DNA from: Cavia porcellus
Lineage: Eukaryota > Chordata > Mammalia > Rodentia > Caviidae
NCBI RefSeq assembly: GCF_034190915.1
Contig: NW_026947493.1
Location: 41,906,501-41,970,500 of the forward strand
Length of the DNA stretch: 64,000 bases
Direction of reading: 5' to 3'
How positions within the stretch are numbered: the stretch's first letter is position 1; the number at the start of each line of letters is the position of its first letter. Under the pieces are notes generated by a model, which was not told where the DNA came from, ran no database searches, and saw only the letters and a program-made list of their open reading frames with translations. The position numbers and the translations under genes are program-made. Of this stretch, positions 23,890 through 33,780 are shown one piece after another.

Positions 23890-23990
23890 AGCTTTTCATT
23901 TTTATTCATTCATTTAAAAGTATTTGTTGAGTGACTATTGTCAGTTAAGTATGCAATCATGCGCAAAGATGTAGTAATAATCTTTCTTTG
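23890..23990 (+). repeat. L2 LINE 3' end relic
   Basis: It reads 'attcatttaaaagtatttgt', 'tgagtgactattgtcagt', resembling the L2 block 'ATTCAACAAATATTTATTGAGCACCTACTATGTG'. Confidence 0.4.
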
Positions 23991-24919
23991 AGAAGATTCA
24001 TAAAGATTTTTTAATAAATAGGAAATAAATTTTAAAATATATTGAGGTAAACATAGACAAATGGTTATGATCACTTCTCCCCCACTTAACTCAGTGTGTG
24101 TGCATATCTTCTACCTTCTCTCATTACTTCATATTACTATATCTATTCCCTAGATCAAATTGCATGTTTAATATAATTTAACTTTAGTGTTTCTGTTTAG
24201 CACAAGATTAAAGCAAAGCAGAAAAGTTGGAGGACTTGAAGACATACTGGTTATAGTTATTAATTCATATATATTAACTTAAAATTTCATATTTATTTGC
24301 TCAGATCCAATTATAAAATCTTACCTAAGAACCACAAGTTAGAAAGGTAAATTTTGCAATGGTATTTTAGTTAATACATGTAAACATGGTGGTTATTTTA
24401 TCGGATCTCTCACATTTAAATAAGTGCCGAAGTACACATTAGGAACTAAGAAATACTACTATCTTTAAAGGTTATGTAAAATATTGAAAGCAACATTAAC
24501 ATAGGAATCTTCCAAAATCTATGCAAATTCATTGTTGTGTGAATTTGAAAACTCACTGAAGCTCACAAAATGTCACAAGTCTTACCTGTCAGTGAGGAAT
24601 AGGGTCCCTTGTATGTTGGACATATAATCCTCACATCTCCATTCCATCATTCAATCATAGTTAAGCTCTCATTATCCATGATTCTATCTATTCTTCCAGG
24701 TTTTTTTTGATTTTTAGGATTTTCTAAAGTCCCCTGCTGATTTTTTTGGACCTTGCAATGCCTTAAGATTTAGTCTTGACTTACTCTGTTTCAGCAGCTG
24801 CATTATCACTGCCTTGAACATGAAATTTCTGCTCTAGTCTCCATCCTCTCGCTCTGCTTACTCAGGCCCAAAAAGCCCAGCTCAGGGAAAAGAAATTTTA
24901 ACAATAACACCCCCTGCCG
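23991..24919. other. Unassigned AT-rich sequence
   Basis: About 900 bp with no recognised element or coding potential. Confidence 0.3.
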
Positions 24920-25290
24920 GGTTTCTGTATTCATGTTCTAACACTGTAACAAATACCTAAGAGAATTTAGAAAAAGAAAAGACTTATGTTGGCTCACAGT
25001 TTCAGGTATTCTAGCCATGATCAGTTGATCCTGCTGCTTTTGGATCTGTAGTGAAACAGTACATCATGCCAGGAGGGTGCTGGAGAGCAAAGCTGTTCGT
25101 TTCAAGTCCAAGATACAAAAGAGTAAAGAATGAGATGGAGGTTCCACAGTCTCCTTCTAGGGCATGTTCCCAATGACCAGAAAACCTCCAACTGGGCCCC
25201 ACTTCGTAAAATTTCTATTACCCAACAACACTAAGACCAAGCCTTAAAATGCATGAGTTTTGGGTGATATTCTGAATCCAATGGATAGAA
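24920..25290 (-). mobile_element. MLT1/MaLR-like LTR, antisense
   Basis: It reads 'ctaacactgtaacaaatacc', 'ttatgttggctcacagtttc', 'gatcctgctgcttttggatc', 'aacctccaactgggccccac', 'gggtgatattctgaatcc'. It closely parallels 23,162-23,535. Confidence 0.55.
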
Positions 25291-25432
25291 ATTCTTACGG
25301 TCATAAAAAGAAATTATGTCTATAAAAGTTCTGAAAAGAATATAAGCTTTAGAACACATTTTTTATTAGTAGTCAAAGAAAGCTACCCCATAAGCCATTT
25401 TGTTATATTTAAATTCCTCAAACTTGGATTTA

Positions 25433-25434
25433 TA

Positions 25435-25486
<52 letters not shown>
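25433..25486. repeat. (CA)n microsatellite
   Basis: About 25 CA units with one TA interruption near the left end. Confidence 0.95.
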
Positions 25487-25488
<2 letters not shown>

Positions 25489-25489
25489 A

Positions 25490-26660
25490 TTATGTTTTCA
25501 GTTACTTTCTCTTATGATGACATTCACAGCAGCAGCCTACTTAATGGAGATTTTATCACCTTCCTCTGGACAAAAGTTCTATTAGACAGTTCCAGATGCC
25601 AGTTAACTTGGTAGGACTACGTGAGCAACTCTTGTCCCCTGAAGGCTGTATAAAGCTGATATATTTTGATAATCTAAACAAGCAACAAAATTCCAACTAT
25701 TATTAAAAGTTCAATCATTATTTTTAAATTGACAAGAAATCTCCTATTAAATCCATTACTAGAATAAGAATTATTCAGTGGCAGAGGATCACTGCCATCA
25801 CTATATCCTGAGTCTATTCTCTCGGAATCCAGGTAGCCAGTTTCTTTAAAGCTGTCTTTTGTATCCAAACACTGTCCTGTCTGTCAGTTACAGTCACTCC
25901 CTGTCATCTCTGGAGAGGATTCTGACAACTCCCAAAACACCCACTCTGTCACTAACACTTATTTCTTACCAACCTCCATAAGATTATATTAACTTAACCA
26001 GACTAGCGACATTCTTTTCCTGTTAGAATCAACCTTTAGGCCAGACCTGTCCTCACTGCAGGTTTTTCTGCAGGGTCCACATCAAGGACTCTGTCCCACT
26101 CCTTCTCTGCTGCCTTAGTCAATGACTGTTTGTGGCAAATGTACACAAGAACACACAAAAAATGTTGCCTCCATTAACACCCCATTAACTTTAGAGACGA
26201 ATTACTTCAGAGGTGTGCTTCTGATAAATTACAGCTGGCACATTCAGGTCAATTTCCGTCCCCATCCATTTATCCTGACATATATCTCTCTCAGGCACTG
26301 AGAACGGCCACCTCTCTCTCAGAATACCACTCTTCAGAGGATGCACCAGGTAGGTGAGCACCTGAACTGCCCTACGGGGGCGGGCCCTCCGAGCCAGTTC
26401 CCTTAAGAAACCCTGTATGCTGTGCTTTCACACGTTTCTCAAATATATTATAAAAACATACAGCACTGAAGGAGCATTTTGACTATTTTACACGCAGAAG
26501 ATATTCTATAATCTTTAATTCATTTGTGTATAAATGATATGACAGGATCTAATACTGTACTATTAAAGCTCTTTTGACCAGTCTGTGTAGGATACCATGT
26601 AAAACTGCCTGGGTTTAAGAACTTTCTAGCTTTCTGTTATTGTTTTTAAAATACCTTAAT
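25490..26660. other. Unassigned sequence with a GC-rich patch and a small membrane-type ORF
   Basis: No element is named with confidence. At 26,370-26,425 a GC-rich patch ('cgggggcgggccctccgag') is followed by 'cccttaagaaaccctgtatg', which resembles the end of U3/R in some LTRs with a damaged AATAAA. On the minus strand 25,880-25,674 reads a short acidic segment followed by a hydrophobic C-terminus ('IMIELLIIVGILLLV'). It lacks an ATG and ends right after the hydrophobic run. It may be chance or a decayed envelope-like fragment. Confidence 0.25.
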
Positions 26661-26661
26661 T

Positions 26662-26812
26662 GCTGGGCGTGTTGATGCACGCCTATAACCCCAGGATTCA
26701 GTAGGCTGAGGCAGGAGGATTATTGTGAGTCTGAGATCAGTCTTGGCTACAAAATGAGTTCAAGGCCAACCTGAACTGCATGGTGAAACTGTGCAAATGA
26801 CAAATAAATAAG
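26662..26812 (+). repeat. B1-like 7SL-derived SINE
   Basis: It starts 'gctgggcgtgttgatgcacg', continues 'gaggcaggaggattattgtg' and 'aatgagttcaaggccaacc', and ends in an A-rich tail. It carries the tail module typical of this genome's B1-like family. Confidence 0.8.
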
Positions 26813-26816
26813 CAAA

Positions 26817-26985
26817 CCTGTAACAGTCAATTTAAAAGAAGGAAAGATTCACTTTGGCCCATAGTTTCAACAGTTCCAGTCCATGACTACTTAGCCTCAC
26901 TCTTTGAGCTGTGGTGGCACAGTATATCGTGACAGGAGCACATGGAATAGGTCTGTTTACCTCAGGTGAAACCTTTTGCCCATTT
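26817..26985 (-). mobile_element. MLT1/MaLR-like LTR fragment, antisense
   Basis: It reads 'ctgtaacagtcaatttaaaa', 'ttcactttggcccatagttt', 'caacagttccagtccatgac', 'gcacagtatatcgtgacagg'. Truncated relative to the copy at 24,920. Confidence 0.45.
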
Positions 26986-27074
26986 CTCAGACCATTTTCT
27001 AAGTACATCATTTCTTAATATAAAAAGTTTAGTCTTCCTGAATACAAACTCAGCTAGCACAATTGCATAAGGTC

Positions 27075-27361
27075 AAAAAATAAAATCATCATCATCCTGA
27101 TGTTGAATATTGATTGACATGGTTTGTTTTGTTTTGTTTTGTTTTTTTCCATGAGAAGAACTGCGTGATTTCCTCTGAGCCCTGGTCTCAAGATCATAGC
27201 AATAGATCCAAGTTTCATCTCCTATGGTAATATTTCTTAAAAAGCTGGAATCTGAAGAACAGTCACACAAATCCAACAAAACATATTGTTCGTGATATCC
27301 AGCATACTTTAAAAATCCTCATTCTAGCAACCAGCTGACTACACTGAACAAGTTGAAAGTT
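27075..27361 (-). pseudogene. Mariner-type transposase relic (Tc1/mariner)
   Basis: The minus-strand translation around 27,279-27,160 gives 'FLRNITIGDETWIYCYDLET', which parallels the conserved mariner block FL..I.TGDETW.Y.YD.ET. The Asp of GDETW is the first residue of the catalytic DDD triad of this family. A (GTTTT)n expansion (27,125-27,146) interrupts it, the other catalytic motifs are missing and no terminal inverted repeats were found. An ERV LTR inserted immediately to its right. Confidence 0.6.
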
Positions 27362-27367
27362 GTCACA
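27362..27367. repeat. Left 6-bp target duplication (GTCACA) of the LTR
   Basis: It directly precedes the LTR and is repeated exactly at 27,895-27,900. Six bases is the usual duplication length for class II (ERVK) integration. Confidence 0.85.
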
Positions 27368-27433
27368 TGTCGATGTCGCTCCCGGCCGGCAGGAAGGACA
27401 CACGACAAAGTCTGGCAGTGGACAACCTTTTCT

Positions 27434-27439
27434 TTTATT
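27434..27439 (-). terminator. LTR polyadenylation signal AATAAA
   Basis: Minus-strand AATAAA inside the LTR, about 255 bp downstream of the TATA box and 66 bp before the LTR end. The position suits the R/U5 region. Confidence 0.65.
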
Positions 27440-27477
27440 TTCTCTCCGTACAGCCTGCCCTGGGATCGCTCCCAGCC

Positions 27478-27672
27478 GAAGCCTCCTCTGGTCCGCTCCC
27501 CGCGGCTCCTTCCGTGCTTCGCTCCGAAGCCTCTACCGGTCCGCTCTCCGCGGCTCCTTCCGGGCTTCTACTTCGAAGCCTCTACCGGTCCGCTCTCCGC
27601 GGCTCCTTCCGGGCTTCTACTTCGAAGCCTCTACCGGTCCGCTCTCCGCGGCTCCTTCCGGGCTTCTACTTT
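27478..27672 (-). repeat. GC-rich 49-bp tandem array within the LTR, about four units
   Basis: Units lie at 27,478-27,525 (48 bp, diverged), 27,526-27,574, 27,575-27,623 and 27,624-27,672. The last three are almost identical. The array sits between the TATA box and the AATAAA, so it would be transcribed within R. Because 49 is not a multiple of three, the array creates three overlapping ORFs on the plus strand that are not genes. Confidence 0.95.
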
Positions 27673-27691
27673 CCCCCAGGGGTGGCACCAG

Positions 27692-27699
27692 TATATATA
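27692..27699 (-). promoter_or_regulatory. TATA box of the LTR promoter
   Basis: TATATATA, palindromic, placed upstream of the tandem array when read on the minus strand. Transcription would run leftwards. Confidence 0.6.
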
Positions 27700-27894
27700 C
27701 GGATACAGTGTCCAATCATATTAAAGTAAGCAAGGCAAGCTGACTGGCTAACATATTATTGAGCGGGTTGTTTACGCGGTAAGCAGGAAACTAACGTGCT
27801 CGATGGGAGGGGTAATCTAACTCAGGCTTTACTCTTTACCACAGGCCGCATGATCGCTATATGCGGCGGCTCAGCAATGTGGTGGCTCCCAACA

Positions 27895-27900
27895 GTCACA
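27895..27900. repeat. Right 6-bp target duplication (GTCACA) of the LTR
   Basis: An exact copy of 27,362-27,367, adjacent to the TG end of the LTR. Confidence 0.85.
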
Positions 27901-28109
27901 CACTGTTCAACACACCGTTTCTTAGATTGAGGAAAACTACCTTTCTATTGGATGGCATGGTACTCAGCAGCAAAATCACTGTAATATTTTATCACATCAC
28001 ACATCTGTGATGATAGATATGCTAATTACTATTATCTGATCACTACACATTATACTATGTAGTAAATGTCACATTTCCCCATAAATATGGATAACTACTA
28101 TGTGCCAAT

Positions 28110-28480
28110 TAAAATAAAAATATATCTATTGTAGAGGAAAGGAAAAAAGGAAGAAAGGAAAAGATTATATGTATGTAGGTATGTATACATAAATGTATGT
28201 ATGTATATGTATGCAAGATAGATAACTATAGTACTAATCTCTGCTAGTTCATCAAAAAGAACAGTTTGTTTGTCATTGTTTGATTGTCTGATCATTTTTT
28301 ATGCCTAGGTTTTGTAACCTGAACAACTATTTCTAAGATAACAATATGCAGTATATTAACTAGTGTTAATTTCCTATTATTTTTTTGAAATTTTGTATCA
28401 TTTCTATCCTTTTTTTGTTTTGCTTTTTAAAATAATAAAAGAAATAAAAATGTATTTAAAAAATAAATTGAAAAATTATT
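28110..28480 (+). mobile_element. L1 3'UTR fragment
   Basis: A polypurine tract (28,130-28,165) and a (GTAT)n stretch are followed by 'gatagataactatagtacta', 'taagataacaatatgcagta' and 'aaaataataaaagaaataaa'. The same order occurs at 35,545-35,739. Confidence 0.65.
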
Positions 28481-28513
28481 TTGTAATTAACTCACTCTGT
28501 TGGTACATTGGAA

Positions 28514-29155
28514 AATTGTGGAGGACTGCGAAATTGCCCTCCCCCAGACCCAAGTACTTGCCTGACCCGAATGTGATTGTGCTTACCTAACAGCAGTGCA
28601 GGTGGTGGAAGGGCAAGTTCCCTAGACTGCTTGAAGTTTGAATGGTGAATCTGGCCAAGGTCATGTGTGTGTCTTTATGGAGCTTGTGGATAGCTGCTGG
28701 GCTAGCAGTGCTCCTTGCCAGTGGTCACAGTCCAGCCTAGAGAAGCAGGCCACGAGACTGAGACTGCAGGTTGAGACATGAGATAATGTCTCCACTGAGA
28801 CCTGTGGAGAAAGTTCTTTCCTAAAAACTACTGCAAAAACAGGTTACTCATTAACCAAAATCTAAAACTGGCTATCCCATTCTTCACACATGAATGCTTT
28901 CTATCCTCTTTTACAAGCCATGCCTGCAAATGCATTTTTTTCTGGTGCGTTCAGTCACAATCCTTTCACCGAAAGCCCCAGTGTATATGTAAGCAGTAAA
29001 TACCAAGGTTCTGGCTGTCCCATGCCCTTTTGTTCTCCATGAACAACAGTTTGTCCCAGATCTCCATTGCATTGCTGTTTATCTCTTTCTCTTTTCATTG
29101 TACTGTGTAACGTAACACCTTGCAGGAAACTATGGATTCACTGCAGGAGTCTTCA
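28514..29155 (+). mobile_element. Candidate diverged LTR of unknown family
   Basis: It starts TGTGGAGGACTGCG and has a TATA-like 'gtgtatatgtaagcagtaaa' at about 28,980. A pyrimidine-rich stretch follows, and it could end at '...ggagtcttca' near 29,155. GAAAAT occurs just before the start and three bases after the proposed end. No primer-binding site or internal region is attached. Structure only; not recognised by family. Confidence 0.3.
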
Positions 29156-29159
29156 GTAG

Positions 29160-30170
29160 AAAATCATTCTTTAAATAAAATTCTTTTTACCAAACAGTCT
29201 TAGAATCAGAAAACTATAGCATCAAAAAATAGAATAAAGTGATAAAAAGGAAAAATATGAATATTATTTCTCATATAAACCAAGATTGGAGGCAGTTATA
29301 GAATGAATCTATAAACTGTGACAAAGGCAATGGAGGCCAGTTAAAAGTTTGATGAAATTCCTGAGAGGACAGTGATTTATATTAAGAGGTCAGGGAAACT
29401 ATCTCTGAGAAAGATATTTATGCCCCAAGGAAAAGGAATAGGCTGCTAAAGTGAACAGGAGGAAATAATGTTGAGAAATTTTGAATTAGAAGATAGAACT
29501 GTGTGACCAAGATTATGGAGAGGGACTCACTTTCTAGTACTCTAAAGTACCTTAGCTCCCTTGGCTATGGCAAGCCAAGAGTGCCAAACAATCTCTGTGC
29601 AGAGGACTAGACTTTAATGGTAAATCATTCTCTATTTTTAAGGTCAAGATAGGAAGGATGAACTTGTAACTGTTTGAACTCACTTAATGAGGTTGTCACT
29701 AAGTTAATTTTTTAATTAATCAGTTAGAATTAATCATTACATATTTTGGGTTTACATAGCAATTTGACTATATTTCTTGTCTCACTACTGCTGCTATAAT
29801 CACACCTTTATAAAATTCTTCCCTCTTTAATTTTGAGGTTATATAGCACAATAATGTTTTACTTCTAGTTATATCCCTGGTGTCTAACATATTGCCTAGA
29901 AAAGGATACTCACCAAATATATAATAAATAAGCACATGAAAAATGCATTAATCTAATAAATTAGTTATAAAGTTCTGCAGAATTTTCTTATAGTTCAAGT
30001 AAATGCAGGTTTACATACATTATTCTTATATGAAAGCACCTAAAATGAACAGTTTCGTGAGAAAGGTTCCTTACTTTTCTGGATGATTCTCAAAATCTTA
30101 GTGAAAGAAAAAATGATTTTAATGGAAAAGTATCCTAACCCAAGCAGTGTATACGCTACCATTTATTTTC
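29160..30170. other. Unassigned AT-rich sequence
   Basis: About 1 kb with no recognised element. Confidence 0.3.
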
Positions 30171-30640
30171 TTAAAAATTGTGGATTTATGAAGGCTAGTC
30201 AGCTGCAGATATAAAGCCTTCCATCACCATCTGACTTCAAAAATAAAATCACATCCACAAACAAGCAAGTCAGCAGTGAGTTCTGCTGTGCTCATATTAA
30301 AAATATGATGATTTCAACTAAAAAAGACTTTTAGTCCAAACCAATATCATAGAAAATGCAATTATTCTCAAAATTTTCTATTTGGAGTCATTACAGTTTG
30401 CACAACAATGCCAGTTTCCCACAGTTGCTGAGACCTTCACTGAAGACAATGGCTGGATATCAAGGATAATCGGACCAGACGCAGCAAACAAATTAAAATG
30501 TGTGTCTTTGTCAAGTGATGCTGTTTCAAGGAGTATAAGTGACATGGCAATTAATGTCTGTGAACAGCTGGTTTTAAAGATTAAAGAAAGTGATTATTTT
30601 GTCCTACCAATGGACAGATCTACCTTAATGTGCTGAGATG
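30171..30640 (+). pseudogene. hAT-superfamily transposase relic (ZBED/SCAND3-like)
   Basis: The ORF 30,382-30,636 (84 residues) contains 'LSSDAVSRSISDMAINVCEQ' followed by 'LVLKIKESDYFVLPMDRST'. This parallels the hAT/Charlie block LS..TV.RRI.DMA..I..QL..KIK.S.FFA...DEST, whose Asp in DEST begins the RNase H-like catalytic core. Here DEST has become DRST. Upstream to about 30,171 a diverged frame with a stop may be the linker to the BED zinc finger. The C-terminal dimerisation region is absent. It could derive from a Charlie-type transposon or from a retrocopy of a domesticated host gene. Confidence 0.6.
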
Positions 30641-31390
30641 TTGGCATTTTAAGTTACATTTCCATGAAATACCATGGATAAAAGCATTTGTTTAAAACAA
30701 TTTAACTCAGTTTTAAGTATTTCAATCTTAAGTAACTCAATATTTAGTATTTAAAGAGACAATCTAGAATTTCAACATACCAACCAGGAATTCAATACTG
30801 CTGTTCATAGGATTCAGAGCCCAAAGACTAATCAAAGTAGGAAAATCTTTGATTACGAATAATAACTCAGATCCTTACTGGCCTTTAAAGGAGACAGTAA
30901 CAGAGAAACAGTGTGTTTCTGCATGACAGTGCTGTTTGCCTAGTAATAGAGGGTGCTGCTCATAGCCAAAAAGAGAAAGCTGAAGGCACAGCATCAGTCC
31001 AGGAGGAGGGTTATGCTTACCACTAGATGAAGAGGTCATTTCTCTGCCACTAGTCAAGTCTCATTCACTGTCCAGAAGTTGTTTCAAGACATAATTACTC
31101 CAATTAAACATTCCTGAATTTTATTCCTTATTCGGGAAAATATGACAAACACATTGCCCTGGAATTAAGCAAGACCTAATTTTAAACAGCCCTCTTGAGC
31201 AGAAATACCCTCATTCCTTGCCAGGGCAGCTCTTTTTAAATTTTTTTTAAACAAGTAACCTTTTCTTCTCTTCCTTATAGAAACAGGTTTATCCTAGTAT
31301 CTCAGTAAGCCTACAAGCACTCTTCCCCACAAGAGACCTAAATATCCCAGGAGACATTAGCCTATTACAAAAATAAGCTATACTGTTATC
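30641..31390. other. Unassigned sequence
   Basis: No further transposase motif is recognised downstream, and no other element. Confidence 0.3.
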
Positions 31391-31392
31391 CC

Positions 31393-31765
31393 AGTGTGTT
31401 GGTTACTTTTCTCTCATTGCTGAGACAAAATATGTGGTGCCCAAAATGAAGGAAGGAAAGGTTTATTTAGCTCACAGTTCATAGAAGTTTCAGCTCATAA
31501 TCAGCTAGCTGTAAGTCAGGGTGGCCTGGCTAAGAAGCAACATGGCTGCTGTGGCTGATATGAGAAGTGGCCAGGGCAAGGGCAAAGGGAAAAAGCCTGC
31601 TTCCTTCCCTCCCTTCTATTGTATGATGGCTACCTGCCTCTTAGGGGGTGCAGCACTCACATTACCAATCCCAGTGCTAGACAACAAACCAATCACAAAT
31701 GCTAAACTCAGCCACCTCCATGACTACATGAGGCTTTGAGGGACATCCAAACACAAACCACAACA
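31393..31765 (-). mobile_element. MLT1/MaLR-like LTR, antisense
   Basis: It reads 'gtgttggttacttttctctc', 'aaaggtttatttagctcaca', 'tttcagctcataatcagcta', 'catgaggctttgagggacat', 'aacacaaaccacaacac'. It seems close to full length. Confidence 0.55.
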
Positions 31766-31767
31766 CC

Positions 31768-31975
31768 CAAATTTTTCTCTTTGTGCAGCACTGGGGATTG
31801 AGCATAGAACCCTCACACTGAACTACATCACAATTCCTTTTTAGTTTTATTTAGAAACAGGATCTTACTAAGTCACTAAATTGCCCAAACAGGGCTCATA
31901 TTCACCATCTTCATGTCTCACCCTTCAGTACTTCTGGGATCACAGGTGTATGCTACCACACCCAGTTATTTTAGT
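31768..31975 (-). repeat. Composite ID-B1 (B4-like) SINE, antisense
   Basis: The left part, 'gcagcactggggattgagca', is a degenerate antisense ID-like unit. The right part, 'aggatcttactaagtcacta', 'acttctgggatcacaggtgt', 'taccacacccagtt', is antisense B1. The order fits the B4-type fused SINE of rodents. Confidence 0.5.
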
Positions 31976-32014
31976 GACTTGCCAATTAGGTTCCATCCAT
32001 GATCACTTTTTCAT

Positions 32015-32565
32015 AAGAAATAATGGAAGAAGTTTGACTCAGCTATGCCCCTCCTGTGTATAGTCCTAAAAGAGTTAAAAGACATCATACTATAGTGATA
32101 CATACATACTTACATAGTCATGTGACTCATAACAGCTAAGCTCCGGAAACAAGCTAAATGTGCATCAGCAGACAAATAGGTAATGAAAATGTTGCATATG
32201 TACACAATGAAATATAGCTCAGGCATAAAGAAGAATGAAATCATATCATTTGCATGATTGGAGATGGATTTGCAGATGGAACTTGAGACCATAATGTTAA
32301 GTGAACTACATGAGACACAGAAAGTTAAATGTTAGTTGGTTTCTCTTATATGAAAAACCAAAAACACAAAGAGTAAAAGAAGAGATGGTAAGAAACAAAA
32401 AGGCAGGCTTTGGGGAATGGGGGAGGGAGAAAGGGGAAGACAAGGATAGAGAATGGGTATAAAGGGATCAAAAGTGACCAAGATATGTTATAACCACATG
32501 CAAACCCCCCAAAAGGAGTGTAACTAGGATGTATTGTAGAATACATTAATTTTTTTAAAGAAAAG
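32015..32565 (+). mobile_element. L1 3' end: ORF2 C-terminus and 3'UTR
   Basis: It reads 'ctcagctatgcccctcctgt', 'atcatactatagtgatacat', 'aatatagctcaggcataaag', 'acttgagaccataatgttaa', then a G/A-rich polypurine tract (32,400-32,440), ending A-rich near 32,565. Confidence 0.7.
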
Positions 32566-32699
32566 AGATGCAACTAACTTTGTAAAGTGAACTATTCAGG
32601 AATTAGGTCATTGAGACAATACATCTGATTATAAAGAAAGCATACAGCATAGATTCTAAGGAGCATACACAAACACAAACACAAAAAAGTTGTGTCTTG

Positions 32700-33120
32700 T
32701 ATCTATATGCCCCCCTCAAACGTCATGCACTCATAGGTGGAGCTTGTGGAAGGTGAATGGATCATGGATGTGTGCTGATACTGGATTAAGGATGTGTGAT
32801 ACTGGATTAATCCACTGATTGGTTTAGCATAGTTTTCCGTATGGATTATAGATTTACTGAAGAGGGAAGACTCACCCTGAATGTGGGTGGCACTAACCAA
32901 TAGGCTTGTAGCCTGGATGAAATAAAAATGGAAAAAGTAAGAAATCTTGTTGCCTCCTGCCTGTCATGCCATGAACTGTTTCTCCTCTGCCATGCTGCCC
33001 TGCCTTGAAGCCAGCCAAGTACAGATTGAAACTTCTACAAACTGAGCTAAAATAAACATTTATTCCTTTAATTTGTTCATGTCAGGTATTTTGTTCCAGC
33101 AACAAGAAAGCAACTAAGGC
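32700..33120 (+). mobile_element. MLT1/MaLR-like LTR
   Basis: It contains 'tgccctgccttgaagccagc', 'aagtacagattgaaacttc', 'gctaaaataaacatttattc', 'gtcaggtattttgttccagc' and ends 'gaaagcaactaaggcac'. The AATAAA signal is intact. Confidence 0.6.
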
Positions 33121-33142
33121 ACACACCGTGTTTTAAAAGTTG

Positions 33143-33201
33143 TTTTGGTTTGGTTTGGTTTGGTTTGGTTTGGTTTGGTTTGGTTTGGTTTGGTTTGGTT
33201 T
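33143..33201. repeat. (GGTTT)n pentamer array
   Basis: About twelve near-perfect GGTTT units. It is not the vertebrate telomere hexamer. Confidence 0.95.
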
Positions 33202-33638
33202 AACTTTTGATCTTTGACCTATAAAGGGTGGTTTAAAGGAGCCAATACTACAGAAGTAAAATTCCTTTGAAGAACGAGGAGTATACAGGTGGCACAGGTA
33301 CATGTGCTGCTGAAGTGAGCACCTACAGGTGGTATAGGTGGCCACGTTATAGACGTAAAGAAAATGTAAGAATTAAATATTTGTAAGAAGGTTTCCAGAT
33401 TAGATTGGCTATAGTAGAGTAATGATGAAATCTAACGTAATTGTTTCCATCTTAACTAGTCAGAGGTACTGATGACTTTTATTATGTTATGGAAAACTGG
33501 AGAGTGGGGAGGAGAAATGGAGGTATAAGAGGAAAACAAATTTCTTAAGGAAAATCTCAGTATTGAAGAAGTTGTCATTAATTGGAAATGTAAATAAGAA
33601 AAGATGCTTCAATTCATCCACCTGTGGAGATTTACATT
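33202..33638. other. Unassigned sequence
   Basis: No gene or named repeat is recognised. Confidence 0.3.
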
Positions 33639-33639
33639 T

Positions 33640-33780
33640 TTTCCCTGTCTTGTGTATTGTGAATAAAGCTGCAGTGAACACTGGGTGTATGCAAATGCCT
33701 CCTCAACGTGCTGATTTTAATTATTTTGGATAAATTTCCAGAAGTGATACTATTAAGCAGAAAGTTAGATATTAGAAGAA
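33640..33780 (-). mobile_element. Old L1 ORF2 C-terminal fragment, antisense
   Basis: It reads 'attgtgaataaagctgcagt', 'gaacactgggtgtatgcaaa', 'tttccagaagtgatactatt', the antisense of the conserved L1 ORF2 end. Confidence 0.6.

Larger units (their letters stand above)
27368..27894 (-). mobile_element. Solo LTR of a class II (ERVK-type) endogenous retrovirus
   Basis: This 527-bp element is bounded by TG...CA (minus-strand ends TGTTGGGAGCC and GACATCGACA) and flanked by the perfect duplication GTCACA. On the minus strand a TATA-box-like TATATATA lies at 27,699-27,692 and an AATAAA signal at 27,439-27,434. The TGTTGGGAGCC start is reminiscent of rodent IAP-like LTRs. No gag, pol or env remains, so this is the recombined solo form. 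Its perfect duplication and high CpG content suggest it is younger than nearly everything else here. Confidence 0.8.

Noticed and set aside
25400..25585. ORF with a His-Thr repeat
   Set aside because: Translation of the CA microsatellite.
27478..27672. CRISPR-like array
   Set aside because: The units are contiguous with no unique spacers, and the genome is mammalian.
27353..27743. Three overlapping 120-127 residue plus-strand ORFs
   Set aside because: They arise from a 49-bp tandem array read in three frames inside an antisense LTR; no independent coding evidence.
33143..33201. Interstitial telomere repeat
   Set aside because: The unit is GGTTT, not TTAGGG.
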